From Strix aluco (taxonomy: Eukaryota > Chordata > Aves > Strigiformes > Strigidae), in assembly GCF_031877795.1 (NCBI RefSeq), contig NC_133935.1, positions 51,341,330 to 51,405,329 of the forward strand: a stretch of 64,000 bases of DNA. The letters run 5' to 3'. The stretch's first letter is position 1. Every line of letters begins with the position of its first letter. Made by a program: the position numbers and the translations under genes. Shown here in pieces: positions 25,107 to 36,600 of the stretch. The notes below the pieces were generated by a model, which saw nothing but the letters and a program-made list of their open reading frames with translations, was not told the DNA's origin and made no database searches.

Positions 25107-26899
25107 GTAGGTGACGGGGCGGCCCCGCCGGGCACCAGCAGGGCGGGCGGCCGCTTTCCCCCCGCCCTCGCCGGCAGCCGTGGGGGTCCTCCGGGGGCGC
25201 AGCCGGGTCCCCCCCGGCGGTGCGCAGTCCGGACCCCGGCGTGGGGGAAGCCGAGGGCGGGACCGGGGCGCGCCGTCCCGCCGAACCGGCCCCTCTTCCC
25301 CAGCACCCCGGGGATCAGCGGCGCGGCGCCCTCCGCCCCGCAGGCGCCTTCGCGGGTCGCGGCGAGGAAGCCCCCGGGGCCGCCGCCGCCGCCCTCGGGG
25401 CCGCCCCGCCGGCACCGCTCGCACTCCCGGACCGAGAGGCCTCAGGGAGCGGCGGCGCGGGGGGCAGCGGCGCTCGGCTGGGGCGGCCCCGGGAGCCGGC
25501 GGCGCGGAGGGGCGCGGAGCAGCGGCCGGGCCTCCGGAACGGAGCAGCAGCCGCTGCGTTCTCATCCAGAGCAAAATTAGCCGATGGGAACCTGAAGTAT
25601 CCGCTGCGGTAGTTTGAACCAGCGACGTTTTCTTCCATTTGCGGCTGCCGGTTAATACACCTTGAGAAACGTTTCGTGTTATTCTTAAGCATAGGCGCAT
25701 GCATGTCACGAGTAATGTATGAGCAGGGAACTTCCTAAGCCTTCTTTCCTGCAACTGCCTTGCGTGCGCGTTCCCTGCTCCTTTAGTCACCTCTGAGTAG
25801 CTCCTTTAGTCAGTCACAAGTTCTCGTGAAACAGTGGCAATTTAGTAGTTTGGAGATACCGGTCCCACTGTTAAATCTGGCTGAAAATAATTGGTGAGTT
25901 TAAAAGTTATTACGTAGGGAATGGCAGGCAACACAGTAACATATACCCCCTTTCCTTATACTGAGAAAGCAGCGAATCAAAATGTTGCAATACATAACTT
26001 CTTGGGTTTTTTTTAATATTCCCAAATTATCATTTACTGTAGTGAGAGCATTGATTGCCCCCAGCGTGCGACTGAAGTCAAGCCTAAAATGCAGGTCTCT
26101 ACGGAGAAATAAAGACTTGCAGTAAACAAATAGATTTTTTTTTTTTTTTTTTTTTTTTTTACTTCAAAAGAAAGGCAAGCCTAATTGAACAGCTGGGTAT
26201 TTGGTAGGTTTGTTTGAAGAGATTCTTTAAATCTATGGAACTGCATAACACAGCAATTATACTTCTTTGGAGATTCAATGTTTACAAAGAAAGATCACTA
26301 ATAATTGATTAGACTAAATATATATTTAGAGTATTTGATAATTTAACTAGTTATTTAAGGTAGAAGTTTTATGGTGTAGTGCTAACTTCCATTTTTCCCT
26401 CAAGTAAAATTTGCTCAATCTCTGAAATCCTGATTTGATTCACAGGTCAGTAATTATTTGAGCATTCAACACTTTTCAGCATGCAAATGTATGCAGCAAA
26501 ATTCAGTATTATTGAAAGCCATGGGAAATCAGTGGGAATTTTACCATTGCCTCCCAGGGTAACCAATTTTTAAAACAAAAGTCTGAATAAAAACTGTTCA
26601 GTATTTAAAGCATGAGCTTATCAACACATGGATAAACATCAGTGGAAATGTGACTAAAGCATTATTTTGGACAGATTGTCCTATAACTTCTCTTGTCACA
26701 GCTTTTTGAAGGCTGTTCGTACAAATTCCCGTTGACTTCAATGGCAGCCTCCTGATCATGTCCTCATTCATTTCAAATGCTGCTGCTCAACTTTTAGAAC
26801 TAGGATTACTCAGGAAAATAAATCCAGCAGTTAATGAAGCAGTTGACTGAATGCAAATGTTCTTTTGATGATTAAACTGCTTTCTTCTCCCGTCCCCAG
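25107..26899 (+). other. AVPR1A: AVPR1A intron (phase 1, between TM6 and TM7)
   Basis: The 1793-bp GT-AG intron has donor G|GTAGGT at 25106/25107 and acceptor TTCTTCTCCCGTCCCCAG ending at 26899. Only this donor keeps the phase required by DSEN in exon 2. The next GT (25111) would break the frame. An intron at this place after TM6 is conserved in vasopressin/oxytocin receptor genes. The first ~450 bp continue the CpG island; the rest is AT-rich and holds a T26 tract at 26135-26160. If retained, the frame stops at TGA 25112-25114. Confidence 0.93.
26135..26160. repeat. T26 homopolymer in AVPR1A intron
   Basis: An uninterrupted run of 26 T on the transcribed-sense strand, about 740 bp before the acceptor. 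It has no LINE tail motif beside it, so its origin is unclear. Confidence 0.9.
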
Positions 26900-27183
26900 A
26901 TTCCGAAAACACCGCGACTACCGTCACGGCTCTGTTGGCCAGTCTGAACAGTTGCTGTAACCCGTGGATCTACATGTTCTTCAGCGGTCACCTCCTGCAA
27001 GACTGCATACAGAGCTTCCCTTGCTGCCAAAAAATAAAGCGAACACTGAGTAAAGAAGATTCAAACAGCAACAGCAGGCGACAGACTTCTTTTACCAACA
27101 ACAGAAGCCCAACTCACAGCCTGAACACCTGGAGAGAGTCACCCCACTCCAAATCAACCAGCTTCATCCCTATTCCAACCTGA
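26900..27183 (+). CDS. AVPR1A: V1a-type vasopressin/vasotocin receptor, coding exon 2 (TM7 and C-terminal tail)
   Basis: Encodes residues 336-429, in phase 1 with exon 1: the G of GTCG plus AT makes Asp336, giving DSEN at the ECL3/TM7 boundary. The acceptor is a pyrimidine-rich tract ending CCCCAG at 26899. TM7 carries [16 protein letters not shown], with the NPxxY motif as NPWIY (356-360), followed by helix 8 HLLQD. SFPCC (374-378) supplies the Cys pair expected to be palmitoylated. The tail holds [11 protein letters not shown] and NNRSPT, closely resembling mammalian V1a tails, and ends IPIPT before TGA at 27181-27183. Total length is 429 aa against 418 for human V1a (recalled). With its much lower GC than exon 1, this exon lies outside the CpG island. 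No frameshift or premature stop is visible. Confidence 0.96.
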
Positions 27184-27435
27184 GATGGGCCCCGGGACAT
27201 GCAGGGCTTGCAGAGCCCCGTAACAGCACTTGGGAAGGTCACGGCACAGCACTTTATGCTGGGCAAAGACACCAGTCGTGGCAATGAGAAATGACTAAGA
27301 CGGCCATAAGACCAAATGTGCCGCATTGCTCGATAAGCTATTCTGCAGCATGTAAATTATTTTCTGAAAGGTATTTAGGACTTGTGCAAGTGATCAGAAA
27401 GGTGTGAAACAATAAAGCAATTATTTTTCTAAGTA
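27184..27435 (+). other. AVPR1A: AVPR1A 3'UTR (short form)
   Basis: Sequence between the stop codon and the first good polyadenylation signal (AATAAA 27411-27416), which is followed by a T-rich stretch with TTTTGTTTGTTTGTTT. Longer 3'UTRs are possible because further AATAAA motifs occur downstream, for example at 29941. The end shown is therefore the minimum. Confidence 0.65.
27411..27416 (+). terminator. polyadenylation signal AATAAA of AVPR1A
   Basis: Canonical hexamer 228 nt after the stop codon, with GT/T-rich downstream sequence at about 27445-27467 as expected for a cleavage site. Confidence 0.7.
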
Positions 27436-29773
27436 GAATTATTTTAGTTTTTTGTTTGTTTGTTTCTAAAATACTAAGTGCATTGTTTGCTTGTTTCAAA
27501 GCAGTAAAATAGTGGAATCAGTATGTGTTGGGGTAACTCCGCTCTCTAGTGTTAATGCCTAAAACTTCTCATGTTTGTCCGATGAAGTCACAGGGAAAGA
27601 AGATGATATGAACAAGATCGCAATTTAGTCTTAAAGACAAAAAGAAAAGCATTGGGAGAAAGTCCTGATTATCCAGATAAGGAACATGGTTAGACAGACT
27701 CTGAGTTATTGGGAATTTATTGATCATACTGCTTTATCTTGTACAGGTCTAGCAATTCTCAGTTAATGAAATTTAACAGTCCTTGTGAAGGCAGATCCTT
27801 CAGTGCTGTCAATGTCTGTGTGTGTATTGTGGGGTTTCATTTTTAGGGTGACATTTCCTCTTCCCTTCGTGTTGATGGAAGTTATACAACATATTTTTAT
27901 TGTGCTGTTGTACCTACTTTGCTTTTTTTTAAAAAACTAATTTTAAAAAAGTGTATTGGTAAATAAGTATGATAAGCTATGACTATCTCAGCACTGTTAC
28001 AAACAGATACACCAAGAAAACTCATCATGACTACCAGAACCACTTGCTTTATGGGTGTTTTCTTTATGCATTTTTTCTTTTTCTTTTTTCTTCACTAAGA
28101 CAGTTAGGATCAAGCCACACTTGGTTGTTAAACAAATAGCCTCATAAATTTGGGAGAACGTGACTATTTAGTAAGAGCTGAAAAATCAGTATATTCCAAG
28201 ACACAGATCTGAGAATCAAACTTACAAGTCTTCTGGAAACATATAAAGTTGTCAATGTTGTTGTGGGTTTTTTTTTTTTTATTTTGGCAGATTATGACAA
28301 TATCGTCTTTGAAATTGGCAGTAAACTGCAATAAAAAGTCATCACAACACTCATATTTAATTATAAAGCATTCAAGGTGTGCTTGTTTTCACTACAGTGC
28401 ATGCCAAGTCAAATGTAGTTCCTACAGCTTGTCAGTAATCCTGTTATGTCTTTCCATGGAGCCCATCTTTTACCCAGAGAGTGGGTTTTGAATCTCCTTG
28501 ATTAAGTTTTGCTGTGGTTTTAAAGTCCTGAGGATCTCTTTGAGAAGTAACAGCTACCTGTCTGCTCCATTTTCCTGAGCTAAGTCCTGAAATCCAGGCG
28601 TTCCACTGGCACCACGCAGGACTTCTGATGCAGTCCCAGCTGGCTCGCTAAAGCAGCGGCACACGTGCACGGCTGTCTAACGTGCCTGCTTATGTTTGCA
28701 AGAGGGAACCTCAGCAGCAGGTTTCTCTCTTTCCCACCAAAACCAGACAAAAAAGATTACTTTTCTAATTGCTTCAGGAGAGAAAAAATTTGGGCCGCAA
28801 CCGTGGCTTTCACTAAGGATGGTACTTGGCCCCATGCCTGTTACAATAATGGTAGCAGAAATTAATAGAGCTAGATGCAGGATAAGATCATATTCAACCT
28901 CTTGTCCGCTCCAGAAGCTCCCAGACATATCCCTGACTATTCCAGGCAAAGAACAGGGAAGGTTATAGCTAAAAATAAAAGTAAAATTAGATTTTGTTGT
29001 CACTAAAGAAAATTGTAGTTCTTCTCTCTCCATTTCTTGTTACAGTTTTCTGCTTTTCAGGAGAGCTATCTGGTCTAACATGGTGGTGTTTTTGTTCAAA
29101 ACACTAGAACCCAAAGGACTGCATGGTAGAACAGCTTATATTTAACAGACTATCTTCTTGACCACATTTAGTACACAGATGTGACTACAGCTCTCGCCAG
29201 TTCTGGCTGAAGGTTTGTGTACCTGAAGTTGTATTTTAGTCCAAAAAAATGCATGCAGTGGCATCAGGTGTGTGTGTATTTGTGCACATAATATTTACTA
29301 CATATGTTTTGCAAGTAGGTAATTCACAGCTACTGAAATTGCAAATGTTTCAAGTTAAGTACACTATCCTTTGCCTAGTTTTTTATTTGTGTTACTACTT
29401 TCTTTGTACATAGAGTACATATTAAAAAGCAATTAGCTGTACTAACAGAATTTTCATGTTTGCGGTATTGAATTATTTTTCTATTACACTTTATATTCAA
29501 ACAGAGAAGATGATGAGAAAACAAATGTAGAATAATGTTGATGATAAAACTAAGTTGGGTAATGACCAATATATAAAAAAAAGTAAACAGGCTCAAAATT
29601 GTAATTTTCAGTTTCAAAAACAAAAAGTTACAAAAGCTAGGCTTATACTTGGGGCTTGTCAGCATCAATGTACCCTGTGAGTCTTCTACAGTTTCTGTAT
29701 TTAAATTGACAACACTGTTTAGCAGTATTTGGATTCCAGGCATTTCTTTGTCAATACTGAGCTTTGTTTTTTT

Positions 29774-29806
29774 CACAGAATTGTAGCATTGGAAGATACA
29801 ACCCAT
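29774..29806 (-). mobile_element. possible CR1 3' tail remnant
   Basis: TTTTCACAGAATTGTAGCAT and then TGGAAGATACAACCC resemble the reverse complement of a CR1 3' terminus (CACAGAATTRTAG..TTGGAAGGGAC..). Only the terminal ~30 bp is recognisable. Confidence 0.35.
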
Positions 29807-30488
29807 ATTTTTTAATTGTTCATCTGTGGAGATATGGGGTTTTTTAACAGCTGCTTTGGGTTATCATGAGGGCACACTAATGAAAATGGAAACACGAACT
29901 TGTGAAACCATTGCACATTTAAAACATGGAAACTTGCTTTAATAAACCTGTATGTTTATTTGATGAGAAGCTTTTTGGTTCTTTTGCTTGACTAGATTTT
30001 TCAGAGCCAGAAGCATCTTCAGTGATAGTCCACATATTTTACGAAATGTAAAATTTCTTCATTAATTTTAATGAGTTGTTTCCAATGACAAGCAAAGTGA
30101 ACAAAACTAAGAAGCTTTTCTACTACACATAATGCATGAAGGACATGTGCAAAGAAGGAACATGCAGTCAGCTTTCCACTGTATGCTGCTGGTATTGTTA
30201 AAACATGTAACATAGCACTTACATTGTAGAGAGGTTATTGTTATACTTTAGTTTTAATTTTGGGTAACAAAATATTTAGCTTCTAATGTGAAACACTATT
30301 GAATAGATGAGCCTGCACTCTGCTGTTTGTGCTGGTGTTACTAGATTGCATTTCAAAGACTGTTAGACGGCAGAAGTAGAGCACATGAGATGATACCAAA
30401 GATGGAAAGGATTTTGTTCTTTTAAATAAGAAACATAAGTTGCCAAAAAGGTTTCTTTTTAAATTTGTAGGTAAACATATTGTTGGCT

Positions 30489-30520
30489 CAGAAAAAAAAA
30501 AAAAAGTTTTTTTTTTTCTG
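30489..30520. repeat. perfect-stem A/T hairpin (CAG-A14-G-T11-CTG)
   Basis: CAG followed by 14 A, one G, 11 T and CTG: an inverted repeat with almost no loop, able to form a cruciform or an RNA hairpin. Confidence 0.9.
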
Positions 30521-31740
30521 TATCACCACACCAAGATCAAAGTCTACAAGAGGACACAGGTTCATGTGTGCCCAATCCTGCAAAGACAAAGATTTTGTCT
30601 GCAGCAAATCTTATGGCCAGTTCCAAACTGTCCAGGTTGAAGGACCTTATTAAAGTGCACACATGTACCTTTCTAATTCGTGCATATGGAAACCAGGGCA
30701 GAAGAAGGAAAGGAGCTGCAGAACTGGATGTCATCCCAGGGCATGTACTGCTGAACCAGCTTTGGGAAGAGAACTCAGATCTTACAGTAGGGCTATTGCT
30801 GAAATAGAGAGTTACTTGCTGCATAGGGGAAGCTCTTACAGAGTTGTCCTAGACTGATTTCCCCACCTACAGAAAGGACTAATTAAATACAGTGTCCTCT
30901 AAAAAGAGTCTGCATGAGTTTCAGTGGTAGAGTCCCTTCTTTACATGGAAGAGTGGAGAGGCAAAAAGGAGTTAGTGAATTTAAACACTAGTTTGGAGCT
31001 TTAGTTACTGTTATAAGACAGTTTCTGTGATTTTCCTTAGGAATGGGCTTTACTGGAAAACATAACGCTTGCTACTTTGGTAGAGGGTATATAAATGAAC
31101 GAGTTTCAAGGCCCAGGAACAGATCACAGCTGCTCCATGGGGAGCAGTCCTGGCTGGATCTGGTAACAGTCCCTCACACAAGAGTAGGTCCAGCTAGTCT
31201 TGAAAAAGGCAGAACTGTCGAAGGTAACATAAGTCACGCAGAGTGGTTTGTGCAGGTATGCAAAAAGCAAGCAAAAACCAATCACGACTAGTCCCTGCTG
31301 AGCTTCCTTAGAGCCAGACAGCATGGGTCTGCCTCTCCCAGGACTAGTCCTGCAGAAAGTCCTGGATCAGTATTGTGTTAATGGATTAATACTGTATCGC
31401 TGTTTTGATGCAGCTGCTCAGTAATTTGCCATGTCTTAGTATAAACTTGCTTGGAGTAGCAGTTTAGATGCAAATCAGCCTTAGGTCTTCATAAGAACAG
31501 TTTTAGCTGAATTCCTGACACAGTCCATTGGTTTACTCCATTTCTGAAAAGCAAGGCTGTGAGGCAACATCAGGAGCACAAAGCTCTCTTCCCAGCTGTA
31601 CGGTGAGGAGACTGGCAAGTCTCTCTAGTTCCAGGCGGACTCAAGATGTTGCTGAGTACAGCTGGACTTTCTTCTAATCAGAGAAGAATCTTCTTCACAT
31701 TTCCAGTATTTTTCACATTTCCAACCCATTGCCCTTTTCA

Positions 31741-31782
31741 TTTTTTTTTTTTTTTTTTCAGGGGGTTGGGTGGGAGGGGGGG
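31741..31782. repeat. T18 tract followed by potential G-quadruplex
   Basis: T18, CA, then G5-TT-G3-T-G3-A-G7. Four G runs of at least three with one- or two-base loops meet the usual G-quadruplex pattern on the + strand. Confidence 0.85.
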
Positions 31783-32704
31783 ATTAGGATGTTGCACTTT
31801 CTCAGTGCTCTTCAAGTAAAGGATAGTTTTCAAAAAAATAAATGTTGGGATCAGTGGAAGGATATCTACAAATTTCTCACCTCTTAATGGCTTAGGTTTT
31901 TTCCTTTTACCGATGAAGTAAATGCAAGAGTGCCTTCCCTTCTGTTTCATGCCAAACGAAGTAATTCCCAAGAACAGTTTTGAACCGCTGTGGTTCCCTA
32001 TGGGTTTCTGTAAGGTGCTAACACTATTAATGATTGCATAAGCAGGAATTAAGATTTAATACTCTCTGACTGCAGAAGTAAGGACTACTATTTCATGACT
32101 GTCTATTGTTAAATTGATTGTGCTCTTACTCTGCAATAGGACAAAATGCTATTGAAATCACAGTTCTCCTTCCATGGCAGTATTTATATACTCAGGACTA
32201 TAACATTTTATTTTTCCTTTTCAAATGTGGTGGGTCTGTGAGACCCGCTTAACTGAATTTATGAGCTTTACTTCTGTCACTGGTCAAAAAATACAGCCTT
32301 ACAAGAACTGAAGAAAAAGAACTCCCGTGATTTGTATCTCATTTTGACTTATGAATGACTTGTTAGGATATGTTTCTTCTGTGTTCTCCCATTTGACATG
32401 AATCATTCCAGTCTGTGGCCCTTGAACCAAGGACTTTTCCATCTAACTCAGGAAAAAAAACAACCAATTGTTGAGCCTTAGAACCCGGCTAGGAAATATT
32501 ACTCTTGCAGGGCATGAATATCCTGGACAATGACATCATACGGACAAAAGTTTACCACAGAAGTCATCCTGCCGTTGCTGTTCCCATTTGTGTCCACCCG
32601 TATCGTTCTTCTCTAGCCTGGCTGGCAGGCACAGGTAGGGAGCCACTGCTGCCCCATGTTCACTGTTGGCTATTCCCTCTTACAGAGCCTCAGGCACTGG
32701 CAGG

Positions 32705-32709
32705 ACACT
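32705..32709. repeat. target-site duplication ACACT (left copy)
   Basis: Identical to 33597-33601 on the other side of the solo LTR. Confidence 0.85.
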
Positions 32710-32878
32710 TGTCGCGGATGAAAGTATTGACACGGTAATATTTAGTAAGAAATCTAGGTTTATTAATAACTAACAGCAATTTATTATTATAAAATAATAA
32801 TAGAAATACTAAAAGAAAGAAAAGCGACTTATTCAGATTCTAAAATGACAAGATTCACACTAACTTACTTAACGGTAC

Positions 32879-33026
32879 CTATATATATATATACACATGC
32901 ATGCACATAACAAAATGGACAAACATACAGAAACAAAGGTGTTTAGATTCAGTAGAATGAACACAGAACGGACATACACACACAGAAACAAGGGTACGTA
33001 CCCACCCACACACACACACACACAGA
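32879..33026. repeat. TA/CA dinucleotide tracts inside the solo LTR
   Basis: (TA)n at about 32880-32893, and CA-rich runs at about 32974-32983 and 33005-33024. Confidence 0.8.
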
Positions 33027-33565
33027 GTGAAGAGAAGCTAGGTCAAAGAAAATTTCCCTCTCGAGTTTAGAGCAAATACTCACAATGCCTTGGCATTCCT
33101 CAACGGGCGATAATTGAGACTCGAGCGGGGGACTTCGCCCTGGCCTTCCGTCTGGAGCAGACGACACCTTAAGGGTTTGGTACCTGAGAGGAGTCCCAGC
33201 TCAGGGGAGGTGCTGGTCACAGGCCCACTGCGATCCAGGAGAGCTCAAAGGGTCTCCCTGGTGGTCGCCATTTATATGGTCCAAGATAATTGACTTTTGT
33301 CAAATACCTTCTGGTGCCTTCCAGCAGTTACAAAAGAATTTGATTAATGTGCGACTCTGTTATTGTTCCCATTTGACCACATCCCAGGCACAGGTGTGCC
33401 AGGCCCTTAGGAGTTGATGGGCCATTTTAACCATTTCCGAGCAATCAGGAGGGGCAGGAGCCAGGCTCGTTAACATTGTCAGTCCTTATCTCCACAGACT
33501 GGTGTATAGCTCGGGGGATGTGGGTGGAATCGCACCTAGCACCAAGCAGCCCAACAAAGAGGGGC

Positions 33566-33577
33566 GGGGGGGGGGGG
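33566..33577. repeat. G12 homopolymer near the LTR end
   Basis: Twelve G in a row, preceded by GGGGC, about 20 bp from the LTR edge. On the LTR's own strand it is a C12 tract near its 5' end. Confidence 0.85.
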
Positions 33578-33596
33578 TAAGGATTGCACCACCACA

Positions 33597-33601
33597 ACAC
33601 T
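33597..33601. repeat. target-site duplication ACACT (right copy)
   Basis: Identical to 32705-32709 on the other side of the solo LTR. Confidence 0.85.
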
Positions 33602-36600
33602 GGGAGGTCTGGATTGTACTTCCAAGCAACAGTGGCCACATGTTCAGTACTGGTCAAGTTAATTTACTGATGCCTGAATTACCCATCTGTAGTTCATGGT
33701 AATGATGTTTATCTTCCCCTGTAAATTCTTATAGGACACATGGATAAGAAGTGCCACCTATGAGTTCAATATTTCTTTTCAAGCAAAGCACTGGCAATGG
33801 TGGCCCATCAACTTTTACACCTTTGAAGAAAAACATGACAAAACTGGCATTACTTGTCTCTCCAGGGCATGAAGCCCATTCTGGAAGATAAGGAATAGGT
33901 AACCAGAAACTGGCACCATGGCTGACCCGGCCTCTTCCACCTCTACAGCTGTGATTGCTCCTGACATAGTCCCTCCTGTCCCTGGTAATGATGACTGCAG
34001 CAAGAATGGGGACAGGGACCACAGGAGCAGCAGCAAACAGTGTCATCATAAAATGCATTCATTTTAAACTCCTTTTGGAGGGAGGAATGTGGATCCTATC
34101 AAGTAAAAAACCACAGTTTTATTTGTCTTAGCCCAAAAATTATTTGAAAGTATCAAGGTGCTTTCCATGTTGCAATTGTAAGTTACGCTTTCTATATTTA
34201 GAAAATGAGCACCTTGTCTCCTGGAACCCCTTGTCTCCTGGAACTGTAACTACATGAAGCTCCTGACAAATCTATTAAGTATCTCTGCTGAGATGGCTAG
34301 CTACAAGGCCATGTCTAAAAAAGGGCAATGATCTCTTCAAGTTAAGCATTCAACATGTGACTTGTAGGGTCTTGGCCCCCACAATAAAGGCATGTCCTGT
34401 GGGAAATGTGGGCAGCCACAGAGCTTTCAGGGAGGAGAAAGGAAGAAGCCTAAATACCAATCCCCTTTTTGGAAAGAGGTGATAAAGTCAGATTAAAAGT
34501 CATAATAGATGCCTATATCTTCAAGCTAAAAGGAAACAGTTTTCCTAGTATTTTAGAAAGTTTTTGATTGAAGATGTTGTGGAAGAGAGGAGCAGTGAAT
34601 GAAGAACATGAAGGATTAGGAGGCATTTAACATCCTATTCTTATCAAAAAGAGAAACTTGCTTAGGTGCTGCTCAAATGTTTTTCTAAGTAAGAATAGTA
34701 ACTGTACAAAATAGTGGCAAAAGTAATAAAAAATTGGATGGCATATGCTCTCTCCTGGCTCACTGTAAAGCAGGTAGAGTTATGCAGTAGACATCTGCAA
34801 ACTGGGGGAGGCACAGACAAATACATCCTCTGAAATACTGCAGGTGTCGGTCAGCTCAGAGGAAACCACTGATAACACTTTGCTCCATCATTGGCTGAGA
34901 TCAGAAAAACAAGGAAATCAAATCATCAGACTAATTTACCACACACTTAATCTGAGTAATTCTCTTCCAGAGAAGGAGCAGACATTATTAAATAGCCACC
35001 ATAATATTTTCTAAACGTGAGACATTTCAGTGTTTCCATGGGAGCAAAGGAGGTCTTCCAGGTATTACATGAGACACTAGAGCTAAGGATTGAGTTCAGT
35101 AAGACACTTGGGCATTTGTGTGGATTTCAGTTCTTCTGGAGTCCCGTTATCTCCAGTACTCCAAACATGGTGAGGGCATTCAGGGCAATAAAGAATTATA
35201 TGCAGTAAATAATAAATGAAAGTAAAAGATACATTTGTGTGTCTATATATAATCTCATTTCCCAAACCAAATTGTACTTGTCTTTTTCAAAAGGAATGAG
35301 CAGAGATGTAGTTATGTCTCTCCGATAACCTTGTTCACCATGAAGCTGATGTTCAGAGGCTCAAGAATCCTAAGTTTTGATATAAGGTTACAGATGTTCT
35401 TTATTAAATTGATAGGTTTGAAGCTTATCAGTTAGCAACATGTTATTAAATTGAATAGAAACTAGGAAAATGAGGAGAGAGAGCGCTGCCTTTGTTCTTT
35501 TTTTTGTTTGGTTGTTTGGGGTTTTTTTTCATCTATTATGGCAATTCCACTGAAAAGCTATATTTTAAATATACTGTACTGGAGGTGAGACGATTCAAAA
35601 CACCATGAGGAACTCCAGCTTGACTCTCTTTTTCAACATAAGATTCATCATTAATACTTGCTCCTCTGTCTCACAGAGTTCACAATGTGAGGCATAGTGT
35701 AATTAGACAACAGATTCTCATTTCTTCCCAAATTTATGACCCAAATGCCTCAACATAGGCGCTCAAAGCTGGAGGACACAAAGGTGGAATTCATCTGCAT
35801 GAATGTACATACAGTGCAGGTGTGTCCATCTGAGCAAGAGTGATTATTTTTGTAGCCAAGGCAGAGCTAATTTTTGGAGTCCAGGGAGTTATCATATAGA
35901 GGATGTCAACAACTCATCAGAAGAACACTGCCCTATCTCCACTGATATATGGACCAGAAGACTATTTCTTCATTGATTATAACGGCAGGTAGACAACTAG
36001 CTCAAATTGGTACACCTGTACTGCAGATAGCTGTCTACAGGTGCTATTGGTTTTGTTGTCAGATGTCAGTAGAGACCTCCACATTACTAGTTCAGGATTT
36101 TACTTTATTCCAGGGGAAATACAAAATGTTACCACCTAACAGCATCATATTAATTTGAATGGAGCTGATGATGCTATCCCAAGAGCTGACAAAGGGTGGC
36201 TCATATTGCAAAGGTTCTGCCAGCTGGGTGTCTCTGTTAGTCACGTCACAAGAAAGACCAAAACCAAAATGAGCCTAGAGATCAATTTACCTCCTCACAC
36301 CCAGATGACATCTCTGGCCTTACAAAGAGGGAATGATCTCTACATCTAATCTCTCTGTGTGTCCCATCTGTGCATGATGAACCTTTTCAGGTTTCATCTC
36401 CTTTGTGCTTAAAGGTGGATTTGCGAGAAAATCCTTAATTAGGCAGAACTCTCGAGATGCTCAGATAATACAATTCTAAGGGTCAATGTACAACACAGAA
36501 AGATATATCTTATTACACAAAGAGTTAGGACTGGAGAAAAAAATGACAGGATAATACCTAAAATTCTTGGTAGTATTGTGTGGAGAAAAAAGCAAAAATA

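Larger units (their letters stand above)
23480..25560. promoter_or_regulatory. CpG island spanning AVPR1A promoter, exon 1 and start of intron
   Basis: A stretch of very high G+C with abundant CpG rises abruptly out of AT-rich flanks and falls again near 25560. It covers the region upstream of the start codon, all of exon 1 and about 450 bp of intron. Several GC boxes (GGGCGG, e.g. 23781 and 23824) and GGGGCGGG-type runs lie upstream of 24101. This is the typical layout of a CpG-island promoter. The transcription start cannot be fixed from sequence. Limits are by eye, not computed. Confidence 0.85.
27436..32704. other. downstream flank of AVPR1A, no gene recognised
   Basis: AT-rich DNA with several AATAAA motifs (for example 29941) that could serve longer AVPR1A transcripts. 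It also has T-rich runs near 28263-28280, a possible CR1 tail at 29774, an A/T hairpin at 30489 and a G-rich tract at 31761, listed separately. Confidence 0.5.
32710..33596 (-). mobile_element. solo LTR of an endogenous retrovirus (887 bp, minus orientation)
   Basis: The ends are TGTCGCGGATG... and ...CACCACCACA. Both are flanked by the same 5-bp duplication ACACT (32705-32709 and 33597-33601), which fixes the boundaries. Read on the minus strand it begins TGTGGTGGTGC and has a TATA-like CATATAAATGG (complement of 33268-33278). An AATAAA (complement of 32758-32763) lies about 50 bp before the end. A 5-bp duplication fits ERVL-like or similar integrases. There are no gag, pol or env frames, so it is the product of LTR-LTR recombination. 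Internal CA and G12 tracts are listed separately. Confidence 0.88.

Noticed and set aside
23821..25110. 429-codon plus-strand frame overlapping exon 1
   Set aside because: Out of frame with the receptor; an artefact of GC-rich composition. The receptor frame alone shows TM segments and family motifs.
25109..25112. alternative splice donor AG|GTGACG
   Set aside because: Using it would leave exon 1 in phase 2, while exon 2 needs phase 1 to read DSEN and TM7. The GTAGGT donor at 25107 fits both consensus and frame.
23672..25306. 544-codon open frame on the minus strand
   Set aside because: It is antisense to AVPR1A exon 1 and the CpG island. High GC removes stop codons, and the translation is low-complexity Gly/Arg/Ala/Pro with no domain.
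25059..25790. 243-codon minus-strand frame over the exon 1/intron boundary
   Set aside because: GC-driven open frame, Arg/Pro-rich and antisense to exon 1 and the intron, with no recognisable feature.
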